Below are positions 8,123 to 18,071 of a stretch of DNA of 35,652 nt, piece after piece. Source of the stretch: Candidatus Blautia excrementipullorum (GTDB lineage: Bacteria; Bacillota; Clostridia; Lachnospirales; Lachnospiraceae); the NCBI GenBank assembly GCA_019118645.1, contig DWYN01000160.1, positions 1 through 35,652 on the forward strand. The letters are read 5' to 3'. The translations under genes were made by a program, and so were the position numbers. Within the stretch, counting starts at the first letter, position 1, and every line of letters begins with the position of its first letter. Under the pieces are notes generated by a model, which did not search any database, was not told where the DNA came from, and worked only from the letters and a program-made list of their open reading frames with translations.

Positions 8123-8622
8123 TCCAAAAAAACTTTGCTTGGAGACGATTTTTTTATAGCATTTGCCATAATTTCATCCGGCTCAAAAATAATTTTGCAG
8201 GTCTGGCCCTCCTCCCGCACGATTGCCGCAAATCTTTTATGCCCGGGATTTCCGGAGGAATAATCAAAAACCTTCATCTGATTATTTTCATTATAGTAGT
8301 CCATACGGTGCGAATTTACAGGGGCAATGAGATCCGCCTCTGTCAGATTCACAGTCCTGGCCTTTTTTCTTTTTGACTTTGCCATAATCTTATCGATGTC
8401 CAATTCGCCGTTTACAAACAGATACTCATATTCCAGGTCTGTTCCCGGAATCACAAAATAAGCCGCTACTCCAAGGGCCACTGCTCCCAGCAGGAGAATC
8501 GGCATCAGAAAAAGTCCGCCTGCCACAAATACTACGATCAGGAAGATCATACCGTATTTTACTGCTGCGTCTTTCGGCGTGGGTTCTTTTTTTACAAGAC
8601 ATTCTGAATACAGATCGCTCAT
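8119..8622 (-). CDS. Small membrane protein, DUF6106-like
   Basis: The 167-residue protein has a short polar N-terminus, two adjacent hydrophobic stretches (about 23-43 and 44-60, together a probable helical hairpin) and a soluble C-terminal domain with the basic patch SKRKKART. It resembles an uncharacterised protein common in Lachnospiraceae that I believe is filed as DUF6106, from memory only. No catalytic motif is visible. The start has AAGGAGAG upstream. It lies between the groEL terminator and guaB, with its own candidate promoter, and its stop codon abuts the guaB promoter. No function can be given. Confidence 0.8.
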   Translation of the reverse strand: MSDLYSECLVKKEPTPKDAAVKYGMIFLIVVFVAGGLFLMPILLLGAVALGVAAYFVIPGTDLEYEYLFVNGELDIDKIMAKSKRKKARTVNLTEADLIAPVNSHRMDYYNENNQMKVFDYSSGNPGHKRFAAIVREEGQTCKIIFEPDEIMANAIKKSSPSKVFLD

Positions 8623-8652
8623 ATTCCACTCTCCTTACCTTTGTTTTTTCCC

Positions 8653-8681
8653 ATTGTAACATAAAAAGGAACCAGCGTCTA
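8653..8681 (-). promoter_or_regulatory. Candidate promoter of the small membrane-protein gene
   Basis: On the - strand TAGACG (8676-8681), 17 bp, TACAAT (8653-8658). The -35 lies inside the groEL terminator hairpin. Confidence 0.5.
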
Positions 8682-8694
8682 TGACGCCGGTTCC
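8668..8694 (-). terminator. groES-groEL operon terminator
   Basis: GGAACC-GCGTC stems (GGAACCaGCGTC, 8668-8679, with GACGCcGGTTCC, 8683-8694) around a 3-nt loop, followed on the - strand by TTTTT, 16 nt after the groEL stop. Confidence 0.92.
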
Positions 8695-8709
8695 TGATTT
8701 TCAGATAAA

Positions 8710-10383
<1,674 letters not shown>

Positions 10384-10386
10384 TTA

Positions 10387-10674
<288 letters not shown>

Positions 10675-10711
10675 CTATTTCCTCCTTTATTTGTTGCCAT
10701 ATTCTTTTTTG

Positions 10712-10738
10712 CTAGCACTCATTTAGCTCGAGTGCTAA
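10712..10738 (-). promoter_or_regulatory. CIRCE operator (HrcA binding site)
   Basis: The CTAGCACTC/GAGTGCTAA inverted repeat has the canonical 9-nt spacer. There is one departure from the TTAGCACTC consensus, in the outermost pairs. It lies just downstream of the groES -10, where HrcA would block initiation. hrcA itself is not in the window. Confidence 0.96.
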
Positions 10739-10749
10739 TCACTGTCCTT

Positions 10750-10778
10750 ATATTATTGAATTACATGATTTTCTGCAA
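10750..10778 (-). promoter_or_regulatory. groES-groEL promoter
   Basis: On the - strand TTGCAG (10773-10778), 17 bp, TAATAT (10750-10755), immediately ahead of the CIRCE element. The remaining spacer to 10903 is very T-rich on the + strand and shows nothing else. Confidence 0.78.
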
Positions 10779-10903
10779 CTCTTTTCATTCTTGTTAAAAT
10801 ATATAATATCTATTTTTTTCTCTTATATTCTTTCTTTATCTCTTGTTTTCTCATTTTTATATTTTTCCAATTTTTTTCAACTTTGCCGTATACAGCAGCG
10901 CGC

Positions 10904-10937
10904 AAAAAAAGCGCCCCTCTTTTTAAGAAGGACGCCT
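10904..10937 (-). terminator. codY terminator
   Basis: On the - strand a stem of about 12 pairs (several G-U), AGGCGTCCTTCTT with AAGAGGGGCGCT, is followed by seven T. It begins about 30 nt after the codY stop. Confidence 0.8.
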
Positions 10938-10965
10938 TCTGACTTTCCTGGAATTTTTCAGTCAC

Positions 10966-11751
10966 TTAAGCCTTTTTATTTCTCTGAGCCTTAATCTCCT
11001 CCAGCTCGTCAAAGATTACTTCATTCAACACCTTAATATAAGTTCCCTTCATACCCGAAGAACGGGATTCAATGACACCTGCACTTTCAAATTTGCGAAG
11101 CGCATTGACAATAACAGATCTGGTGATTCCTACACGATCAGCAATTTTGCTGGCAACAAGAATTCCCTCTTCGCCGTCCAGCTCGTCAAAAATATGGATG
11201 ATTGCTTCAAGTTCAGAGAATGATAATGTATTAAACGCTGATTTCACCACCTGCTGTTTTCTGTCCTCTTCTGCATTTTCCTCATGAACAGCACGCATCA
11301 TTTCCAGGCCCACTACCGTTGTGCCGTATTCGCTGACAATAATGTCCTCAATGTCATAAGGCTTATCGTCCCGATACATAAATACTGTTCCAAGGCGTTC
11401 CCCTGCGATATCAATAGGATTGATGATTCCCTGGCATCTGCTGTCAACGTGTTCAAACCCAAGAGTCTGAAGATTCACGTTTTCTTTTGTTGATAAGACC
11501 CCTAAAAAACGCTCATTCAACAATGCATCTACATGTCCGCCAACCTTATCCTCAATCAGTTCAGTTATTTCATCGACACCCGGGCACAAACTTACTCCTA
11601 AAACCTTTCCTTTTTTGCTCAGCACCAGAATATTGGAACTCAGTGTTTCCATCAATACCTGACAGATGTCGTTAAATACCACCTTGCTGGAGCTGCTGTT
11701 GTGCAAAAGCTTATTAATTTTTCTTGTTTTGTCTAACAACTGAACGCTCAT
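10966..11751 (-). CDS. codY: GTP- and branched-chain-amino-acid-sensing global regulator CodY
   Basis: The 261-residue protein is full length. The N-terminal GAF domain (about 1-150, LLDKTRKINKLLHNSS at the start) senses Ile/Leu/Val. The C-terminal winged helix-turn-helix (about 200-250) has SKIADRVGITRSVIVNALRK as the recognition region. CodY represses nutrient-scavenging and amino-acid biosynthesis genes when GTP and branched-chain amino acids are plentiful. AAGGAGG precedes the ATG by 7 nt. It has its own promoter and terminator, so it is expressed apart from topA upstream. The location next to topA-dprA matches a widespread Firmicutes gene order. Confidence 0.98.
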   Translation of the reverse strand: MSVQLLDKTRKINKLLHNSSSSKVVFNDICQVLMETLSSNILVLSKKGKVLGVSLCPGVDEITELIEDKVGGHVDALLNERFLGVLSTKENVNLQTLGFEHVDSRCQGIINPIDIAGERLGTVFMYRDDKPYDIEDIIVSEYGTTVVGLEMMRAVHEENAEEDRKQQVVKSAFNTLSFSELEAIIHIFDELDGEEGILVASKIADRVGITRSVIVNALRKFESAGVIESRSSGMKGTYIKVLNEVIFDELEEIKAQRNKKA

Positions 11752-11807
11752 CTTGGCCTCCTTTTCCCTCTTTCTCTTGTTTTCTCTGCAAACATCCTGC
11801 TGTTTTT

Positions 11808-11836
11808 ATAGTACACGTTTTTTTTCAGAAATACAA
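11808..11836 (-). promoter_or_regulatory. codY promoter
   Basis: On the - strand TTGTAT (11831-11836), 17 bp, TACTAT (11808-11813). A sequence partly like a CodY box (TTTTCAGAAA core) overlaps the -35. Confidence 0.72.
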
Positions 11837-11932
11837 GACTTTTTTACAATTTTTAGATTTTAGCCGCCTATTCTGAAAATATTTCTGTTTTCCGAATATT
11901 ATCATAATAACTTTTTTACTCAGGAGGCACGA

Positions 11933-14005
11933 TTATACGGGTTCCTTTTCCTTCTGTTCCACATACCCGCAGGTCTTTTCACTGCATACCAGTTTATTCC
12001 CTTTTTCTACCATGTAGCTTCCGCAGACGGGGCATTTTTTGTTGGACGGCTTCTGCCAGGACATAAAATCACATTCCGGATTATCAATACATCCGTAATA
12101 TTTCCGTCCTTTCTGTGTTTTTTTCAGGACTACGTCCTTCCCGCACTTTGGACAGGACACGCCTATCTTCTCATAATACGGCTTTGTGTTCCGGCATTCC
12201 GGAAATCCGGGGCAGGCAAGAAATCTTCCGTGAGGTCCGTATTTAATCACCATATTGCGTCCGCAGACGTCACAGACAACATCCGTCACCTCATCCTGAA
12301 TGTCTACTTTCTCCAATTCTTTTTCAGCCGCATCTACATCTCTTTTCAAATCCGGATAAAAATTGCGTATTACGGTCTTCCACTGTACGGTACCGGCTTC
12401 CACACAGTCAAGCAGTCCCTCCATCATTGCTGTAAAATGTACGTCTACAATACTTGGAAACGCCTGTTTCATGATATTATTCACCACTTCTCCCAGTTCC
12501 GTCACATAAAGATTCTTCTGCTCTTTTGAAACGTAGCGGCGGCTGATAATCGTGGTAATAGTGGGCGCATAGGTACTCGGACGTCCGATCCCCTGTTCTT
12601 CCAGCGTCTTTACCAGAGAGGCCTCCGTATAATGGGCCGGTGGCTGAGTAAAGTGCTGCTCCGGTTTCAGCTCCAGGAGCTCCAGCTTCATTCCTCTTTC
12701 CAGACTCTGGCTGAGCACATTTCCTTTTTTATTGTCTTCATCCTGTACATACACAGACATAAATCCGTCAAAAACTACTTTTGAAGCGGCAACTGTGAAT
12801 ACAAAATCTCCTGCTTTAATTTTTACCGAAGTTGTCTCATAGCGGGCAGCTGACATTCTGCTGGCAGTAAATCTCTTCCATATCAGCTGATACAGCCGGA
12901 ACTGATCTCTGGACAGCGACTCCTTCAGGGCTGCAGGTGTCCTTGTGATATCTGTAGGACGAATCGCCTCATGTGCGTCCTGAATTTTATGATCTTTTTT
13001 TACCTGCTTTTCATTGGCAGAAACAAATGCTTCGCCGTATTGTTCCTGAATATAGTCTCTGGCCGCCGCATCCGCTTCATCGGAAATTCTGGTGGAGTCC
13101 GTACGAAGATAGGTGATCACACCGACGGTTCCGTTCCCCTTGATGTCAATTCCCTCATAAAGCTGCTGTGCCAGACGCATGGTTTTCTGGGTGGAGAAAT
13201 TCAGCGTCTTGGCCGCCTCCTGCTGGAGTGTACTGGTGGTAAAGGGAAGAGGGGCGTTTTTTACCCTTTCTCCTTTTTTCACCTCTGTGATTTCATACTC
13301 CGCCTGGTTCAGTCTTTCCAGAATCTCATCCATTTCTTTTTTGTTCCGGATGAGCATTTTTTTATCTGTACCATAAAACTTTGCCTGCAGCGGCTTCTTT
13401 TCTCCCTGAACCTTAAACTCGCCGTCAAGACTCCAGTATTCCTCTGGAATAAAGGAATTGATCTCATCCTCTCTGTCGCAGATAATGCGCAGCGCGGCAG
13501 ACTGCACACGGCCGGCGCTTAAGCCTCTCTTTACTTTTGCCCATAAAAGAGGACTGATGCTGTATCCTACCATACGATCCAGCATTCTTCTGGCCTGCTG
13601 GGCATCCACAAGGTTCATGTCCAGTTCTCTGGGGTGCTTGATAGAGTTCTTCACTGCCGTTTTGGTAATTTCGTTAAATGTAATTCTTCTCATCTTAGAA
13701 GGATCTTCTTTCAGAGCCTGCATAAGATGCCATGAAATCGCTTCTCCCTCCCGGTCAGGGTCAGTTGCCAGATAAATTTTATCGGCTTTTTTTGCCGCTT
13801 TTCTAAGGCCGGCAAGAAGTTCTCCCTTTCCACGGATGGTTATATATTTCGGTTCAAAATCATGTTCCACATCAATTCCAAACTGACTCTTGGGAAAATC
13901 CCGTACATGTCCGTTGGAAGCCTGCACATCATAATTGCTCCCCAAAAATTTCTTTATGGTTTTTACCTTTGCAGGTGACTCAACGATCACCAGATATTTC
14001 GCCAT
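11933..14005 (-). CDS. topA: DNA topoisomerase I (type IA)
   Basis: The 690-residue enzyme relaxes negative supercoils by cutting one strand. The TOPRIM domain is at the N-terminus (YLVIVESPAKVKTIKKFLG; metal-binding TDPDRE at 81-86). The catalytic tyrosine is Tyr299 in GVITYLRTDSTR. Three C-terminal zinc-ribbon modules (CDVC...CPGFPEC, CPKC...CIDNPEC, CPVC...CSEKTC) occupy about 580-685. Start: the first ATG (14038) would add 11 residues, but ATG 14005 has AGGAG 7-8 nt upstream and gives the conserved N-terminus. The gene follows dprA by 48 nt and probably shares the comM-dprA transcript. Confidence 0.98.
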   Translation of the reverse strand: MAKYLVIVESPAKVKTIKKFLGSNYDVQASNGHVRDFPKSQFGIDVEHDFEPKYITIRGKGELLAGLRKAAKKADKIYLATDPDREGEAISWHLMQALKEDPSKMRRITFNEITKTAVKNSIKHPRELDMNLVDAQQARRMLDRMVGYSISPLLWAKVKRGLSAGRVQSAALRIICDREDEINSFIPEEYWSLDGEFKVQGEKKPLQAKFYGTDKKMLIRNKKEMDEILERLNQAEYEITEVKKGERVKNAPLPFTTSTLQQEAAKTLNFSTQKTMRLAQQLYEGIDIKGNGTVGVITYLRTDSTRISDEADAAARDYIQEQYGEAFVSANEKQVKKDHKIQDAHEAIRPTDITRTPAALKESLSRDQFRLYQLIWKRFTASRMSAARYETTSVKIKAGDFVFTVAASKVVFDGFMSVYVQDEDNKKGNVLSQSLERGMKLELLELKPEQHFTQPPAHYTEASLVKTLEEQGIGRPSTYAPTITTIISRRYVSKEQKNLYVTELGEVVNNIMKQAFPSIVDVHFTAMMEGLLDCVEAGTVQWKTVIRNFYPDLKRDVDAAEKELEKVDIQDEVTDVVCDVCGRNMVIKYGPHGRFLACPGFPECRNTKPYYEKIGVSCPKCGKDVVLKKTQKGRKYYGCIDNPECDFMSWQKPSNKKCPVCGSYMVEKGNKLVCSEKTCGYVEQKEKEPV

Positions 14006-14053
14006 GCTACATCTCCTACCTAACAAATACTCCTGCAAACAGCACTATCCCTC

Positions 14054-14944
14054 TCAGTTCTGAGATTTTACATAATAGTGTCTTCCTATTTCTCTGACCA
14101 GTCCCATAACCTCCAGCTCGGTCAGCGCACTGGCCGTTTTTTCCGTCGGCAGGCCCGTTTCCTGGCTGAGAAAGTCTCTGGATTTTGGTCGTAAATCGAG
14201 ACAACTATACACCAAATTCAAATCACTTGCAAGTCCTATCTCATTTTTTTGCGTTGATTTTATTTTATTTTTACATTTTAATCCCAACTCACGCAGCAGA
14301 ATTTCCGGAGAAAATGCAATGCCTGCGCCATCGTAAATCAATCTGTGGCAGCCCTGGCTCAGGGACTCGTTTACCGGTCCCGGCAGGGCGAAAACAGATT
14401 TTCCCTGTTCCAGCGCCCACTGTGCCGTGATCAGTGAACCGCTCTTTTCTCTCGCTTCCACCACGAGAACCAGATCGGACAACGCGCTGATAATCCTGTT
14501 TCTTGCAGGAAAAAAATATTTCCTTACCTGGGTTCCCGGAGGATATTCGCTGCACACGCCTCCCTGTTCCCTGATTATTCTCTGATACAGAGCCCTGTTC
14601 TGCCTGGGATAGCAGATATCCGCTCCCCCGCCGAGAACTGCAAACGTAGGCGTGCCTCCCTCCAAAGCGCCTTTATGTCCCTCAGAATCAATTCCCCAGG
14701 CAAGCCCGCTGATAATCTGAACGCCGGCCTCACTGAGCATTTTCGCATAATGGAAAGCCTGAATCCTCCCATAAGGGCTGCACATTCTTGCCCCCACAAT
14801 GGCAGCTGACGGCCGCTCCGAATCTGGAAGTTTCCCTTTCACATACAGCCTTTCCGGCATATCATCAAAACATCTCAGTTTTTCCGGATATTCCGGAGAG
14901 TTCTTTTCTACACAGCGGATTTCCTCCTCCCGCTTTCTTTCCAT
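14054..14944 (-). CDS. dprA: DNA-processing protein DprA, short form
   Basis: At 296 residues this is shorter than most DprA proteins (about 360). It has the Rossmann-like DprA core (about 20-215): YPEKLRCFDDMPERLYVKG, AIVGARMCSPYG, SGLAWGIDSEGH, FFPARNRIIS and SGSLITAQWALEQGK. A C-terminal winged helix follows (about 235-296). The N-terminal SAM-like domain is absent: the in-frame stop upstream is the comM stop codon itself, only 42 nt before this start, so it cannot be a misplaced start. DprA loads RecA on incoming single-stranded DNA in transformation; the role here is inferred from the family. GGGAGG precedes the ATG. Confidence 0.95.
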   Translation of the reverse strand: MERKREEEIRCVEKNSPEYPEKLRCFDDMPERLYVKGKLPDSERPSAAIVGARMCSPYGRIQAFHYAKMLSEAGVQIISGLAWGIDSEGHKGALEGGTPTFAVLGGGADICYPRQNRALYQRIIREQGGVCSEYPPGTQVRKYFFPARNRIISALSDLVLVVEAREKSGSLITAQWALEQGKSVFALPGPVNESLSQGCHRLIYDGAGIAFSPEILLRELGLKCKNKIKSTQKNEIGLASDLNLVYSCLDLRPKSRDFLSQETGLPTEKTASALTELEVMGLVREIGRHYYVKSQN

Positions 14945-14986
14945 ATAAAAGTACCTCCCTTTCTGCTTTTTTATGACTTCTTTCTG

Positions 14987-16507
14987 TCAGCTCCAGTATT
15001 TTTTCTCAAAGGAGCGGCAGGACAGAGCCTCGCCTATATGCTCTCTTCGAATTGTCTCCGCGGCTTCCATATCCGCAATGGTTCTGGCCACCCGCAGGAT
15101 CCGGTGATATCCTCTGGCACTGAAAGACATATGCTCAAATGCCTTTTGCAGAAAATACTTTGCTTCCGGCTCCATTATGCAGTATTTTTCCAGCTGCCGT
15201 CCTGTCAGTTCTCCATTGAACTGGATTTTTTCTTTTTGGTATCTCCATGCCTGTATCTGATGAACCTGTTCCACTCTTTTTCGTATTTCCAGCGAAGATT
15301 CTCCTTCTCTTCCCGCGCTCATCTGAGAAAAGTCCACCGGTTCCGCTTCTGCGCAGAGATCCAGCCTGTCCAGCAGCGACTGACTGATCTTATTCTGATA
15401 AGAGGAAATCTGCCCGGCGGTGCACCTGCACCGGTTCATATCCGGATAATAGCCGCAGGGGCAGGGATTCATTGCCGCACAAAGAATAAAATCCGCAGGG
15501 AATTCATAAGTTCCGCTGACTCTTGAAATTCGAACAGTCTTGTCCTCCAGAGGCTGTCTTAAGATCTCAAGACTTCTTCTGGAAAATTCCGGCATTTCGT
15601 CCAGAAACAGCACACCTCGATGGGCCAGCGTGATTTCTCCCGGTCTGGGGTTCCTTCCTCCCCCGGCCAGGGCAACTGCTGTGCTGGTGTGATGAGGACT
15701 TCGAAAAGGTCTTTCTCGGATCAGTGGATCCGACGGTGACAGCAGCCCTGCAACACTGTATATTTTTGTCAGTTCCAGGCTCTCCTCATAACTCAGTTCC
15801 GGCATAATGCCCGGAATTCTTCTTGCCGTCATTGTCTTTCCGGCTCCCGGAGGACCAATCATCAGTAAATTGTGAAATCCGCTGACAGCAATCTCCACCG
15901 CTCTTTTCAGGCTTTTCTGTCCCCGGATGTCACTGAAATCCGGAATTTCCTTTCTTGGAGCGCTTTTTTTCTCTTCTTCTCTCTCCCTGTAACTTTCCGG
16001 TTCCCGGAGATATCGGATCATTTCTTTTAAATTGCTTACTCCAATGATTTTCATATCCGGCACCAGACATGCTTCCTCCAGGTTTCCCAGCGGCACCATG
16101 CAAAACCTGCATTTTTCTTCTCTTGCTTTGATCACAATAGGAAGTATTCCGGAAATAGCATGCACTTCCCCGTTCAGGCTGAGTTCCCCTGCCAGCAGTG
16201 CTCCTTTCAGAAGTTCCGGGTTCAGAATCCCGGTTGCCGCCAGCACGGCCGCCGCTACCGGCATGTCAAATCCGGCCCCCTCTTTTTTTATATCCGCCGG
16301 GGCAAAATTTACTGTAATCCGTTTGGGCGGAAGGGAAATTTCATTGTTTCTCAGTGCTGTCCGTACACGGTCCTGGGCCTCTTTCACCTGCGCAGAGGGG
16401 AAACCAACCATCGTAAATGAAGGCAGGCCGCTGCTGACATCCGCCTCTACCTGAATCGGATACACTTCCATTCCCATGATTACGGCAGACAATACGCTTG
16501 CAAACAT
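14987..16507 (-). CDS. comM: ComM/YifB-family Mg-chelatase-like AAA+ ATPase
   Basis: This 506-residue protein has an N-terminal Lon-protease-like (ChlI-type) domain (about 20-140), an AAA+ core with Walker A GPPGAGKT (218-225) and Walker B VLFLDE (299-304), and a C-terminal Mg-chelatase-type domain (about 410-506). In naturally transformable bacteria ComM is a hexameric helicase promoting branch migration during integration of foreign DNA. The TTG at 16525 would add six residues but its codons contain the AGGAG ribosome binding site of the ATG at 16507, which is the better start. It is the first gene of a likely comM-dprA-topA operon and is divergent from a small XRE regulator. Confidence 0.96.
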   Translation of the reverse strand: MFASVLSAVIMGMEVYPIQVEADVSSGLPSFTMVGFPSAQVKEAQDRVRTALRNNEISLPPKRITVNFAPADIKKEGAGFDMPVAAAVLAATGILNPELLKGALLAGELSLNGEVHAISGILPIVIKAREEKCRFCMVPLGNLEEACLVPDMKIIGVSNLKEMIRYLREPESYREREEEKKSAPRKEIPDFSDIRGQKSLKRAVEIAVSGFHNLLMIGPPGAGKTMTARRIPGIMPELSYEESLELTKIYSVAGLLSPSDPLIRERPFRSPHHTSTAVALAGGGRNPRPGEITLAHRGVLFLDEMPEFSRRSLEILRQPLEDKTVRISRVSGTYEFPADFILCAAMNPCPCGYYPDMNRCRCTAGQISSYQNKISQSLLDRLDLCAEAEPVDFSQMSAGREGESSLEIRKRVEQVHQIQAWRYQKEKIQFNGELTGRQLEKYCIMEPEAKYFLQKAFEHMSFSARGYHRILRVARTIADMEAAETIRREHIGEALSCRSFEKKYWS

Positions 16508-16698
16508 TCGTCTCCTTTCTGGCAAATACCGTCCCGATTTCCGATATTTTGTTCTTTATTCTGTTTTTATTTTGGGGTTGCTCTTGTATAGAGTGGAATG
16601 ATAACAAAAGAAATTTGAAATAATACAGATAAGAAATCATCCGCCAAATCCGCGGACAGAATCACATTTTCCGGCTTTTTCGGAAAAGCTCTCATTTT

Positions 16699-16727
16699 AG
16701 TATAGTCCATTTTGTTCCAAATCGCAA
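16699..16727 (-). promoter_or_regulatory. Candidate comM promoter
   Basis: On the - strand TTGCGA (16722-16727), 17 bp, TATACT (16699-16704). This would give a long leader of about 185 nt to comM, in which I found no riboswitch. On the other strand a TATACT (16748-16753) is a possible -10 for the divergent regulator, with a poor -35. Confidence 0.55.
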
Positions 16728-16742
16728 TAGTACATTTCGTTC
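16701..16742. promoter_or_regulatory. Tandem direct repeats, candidate regulator operators
   Basis: Two 17-bp copies, TATAGTCCATTTTGTTC (16701-16717) and AATAGTACATTTCGTTC (16726-16742), match at 14 of 17 positions with a 25-bp period. They overlap the candidate -10 and -35 of the comM promoter and lie just upstream of the divergent regulator gene. Arms AGTATAG (16699-16705) and CTATACT (16747-16753) flank them as an inverted repeat. Binding by the neighbouring XRE protein is an inference. Confidence 0.5.
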
Positions 16743-16779
16743 AGTTCTATACTTTCCAAAAAACAAAGGAGGAATTTGA

Positions 16780-16995
16780 ATGAAATACCAGAGAATTGAA
16801 GATTTACGGATAGATTCTGATCTTACTCAGAAGCAAATCAGTGAAGTACTTCATATCAGTCAGAGGTCTTATTCCCATTACGAAACCGGAACCAGAGCAA
16901 TTCCAGTAGAAATGCTGATAAAACTTGCGGACTACTATAATACAAGTATTGACTATCTGGTGGGAAGAACCGACAATAAAACGCCAATTAAATAG
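16780..16995 (+). CDS. Small XRE-family helix-turn-helix regulator
   Basis: The 71-residue protein is a bare Cro/C1-type DNA-binding domain. The HTH runs about residues 14-36, with LTQKQISEVLHISQRSYSHYETG as turn plus recognition helix, and the typical closing helices contain LIKLADYYNTSIDYLVGR. No sensor domain is present. AAAGGAGG lies 7 nt before the ATG. It is divergent from comM across a 272-bp spacer that holds direct repeats suited to repressor binding. It is a single-gene unit closed by a strong terminator. Such proteins often repress their own promoter; the signal it answers to is unknown. Confidence 0.9.
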   Translation: MKYQRIEDLRIDSDLTQKQISEVLHISQRSYSHYETGTRAIPVEMLIKLADYYNTSIDYLVGRTDNKTPIK

Positions 16996-17006
16996 AACAA
17001 AAAAAA

Positions 17007-17054
17007 ATCAGGAGAGTCCGAATTCTTTTCAGAAAGAGTTCGGACACCCCTGAT
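17007..17054. terminator. Bidirectional terminator between the XRE gene and the YARHG gene
   Basis: A long hairpin (ATCAGG..GTCCGAA..TCTTT with its complement, ending CCTGAT) has A-runs on the left and T-runs on the right. It therefore serves both convergent genes. Confidence 0.9.
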
Positions 17055-17062
17055 TCTATTTT

Positions 17063-17992
17063 TTATCCCATTTGTGCCATACGCTCATCGATTTTCTGAA
17101 TATTCGCAATCTCATATTCATTAAAGATAGAATCCTGCTGAGCGTCAAAGGTCTCCGGATCAATCGTTCCCTGATACCAGGACTTGCTGTTAAAATAGTC
17201 GGCTATCCGCTGGGTGACAAACTGTCTTCCATGGCGGGCATAGATTTCGTTTTTCGCCAGTTCCAGCTGATCATAGGAATATGGCGCAAGATCTTCATCT
17301 GTCAGATAGCGGCTGTTACTATCCGGGAAGAAATATTCTCCTGTCTGAGTGTCCGTCTGCTGAGGACTTTCCTGTTCTGCTGCCGGGGTTGGCGTCGCCG
17401 TCGGATCCGGTACAAGCTGTACCTGCTCCCGGCTCATAATGCAGTTCACATTAGGATAAACAGAAGATATTGGTTCATTCGTCGAAATATGAAGATACAG
17501 CTGCCCATTGTCAAAAGTCAGGTTTCCTGAAGCGGTATTTCCTGCGGAATCAGAAAAAGTAAATCCTGCCGCATTCCCGGCAACCTCTGCTGTTACATCA
17601 GCAGAAACCGCCTCTGTCTGATTTCTGTTTGTCTGATAAAAGCTGAATGACACGCTGTCCAAACTGATATCCCATATATTAATAGATGCCGTACCGTCTG
17701 TGCTGTACCAGTAGTCCCAGAAATCATCCGGATTAAAAGCGGCAACTACCGTAGGAATCGGGGTGGGGGTTGCCGTAGGCCGCGGAGTAGGGCTTGGTGA
17801 AGGCGCGACAGACGCTGCGGCTGTAGGCGCGACAGTAGGCACATTCTCCAGGGCGGATAACGCAGCCTGTTTTTTCTGCTCTTCCTCCGCACTGCGGCGG
17901 AATCCCGCCAGCAAAAGAGCAGCGGCTCCTACCATAATAAAAATCGCCACCAGCACGCTTAACAAAATCTTCAGTATCTCTTTTCTTCTCAT
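17063..17992 (-). CDS. Membrane-anchored YARHG-domain protein
   Basis: The 309-residue protein has a basic start (MRRKE), one transmembrane segment (about 9-29), a Pro/Thr-rich flexible linker (about 52-88, repeated PTP/TPTP units), a beta-rich middle domain (about 90-195), a second short PT-rich linker and a C-terminal YARHG domain (about 230-309) with the signature EIYARHGRQF and the Trp-containing SKSWYQG. YARHG domains are extracellular and probably bind cell-wall components or peptides; the role is not established. GAGGTGAT, a near-perfect anti-SD match, precedes the ATG. It lies 79 nt after purF on the same strand with no terminator between, so it may be the distal gene of that operon, though no functional link is apparent. 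Confidence 0.85.
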   Translation of the reverse strand: MRRKEILKILLSVLVAIFIMVGAAALLLAGFRRSAEEEQKKQAALSALENVPTVAPTAAASVAPSPSPTPRPTATPTPIPTVVAAFNPDDFWDYWYSTDGTASINIWDISLDSVSFSFYQTNRNQTEAVSADVTAEVAGNAAGFTFSDSAGNTASGNLTFDNGQLYLHISTNEPISSVYPNVNCIMSREQVQLVPDPTATPTPAAEQESPQQTDTQTGEYFFPDSNSRYLTDEDLAPYSYDQLELAKNEIYARHGRQFVTQRIADYFNSKSWYQGTIDPETFDAQQDSIFNEYEIANIQKIDERMAQMG

Positions 17993-18071
17993 TTTTGTAT
18001 CACCTCTGTTCTGTCACTGCCTCTCCTGCACCGGCGCATCCTGGCCGTCTGCGCGACTCTTCTTATTTCCT

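Noticed and set aside
10780-10900. Very T-rich stretch as a possible origin or mobile-element scar
   Set aside because: No DnaA boxes, inverted ends or transposase remnants; it looks like an ordinary AT-rich spacer upstream of the groES promoter.
17993-18071. Short ORF of 16 codons overlapping the start of the YARHG gene
   Set aside because: Too short, basic random-looking composition, no ribosome binding site of its own.
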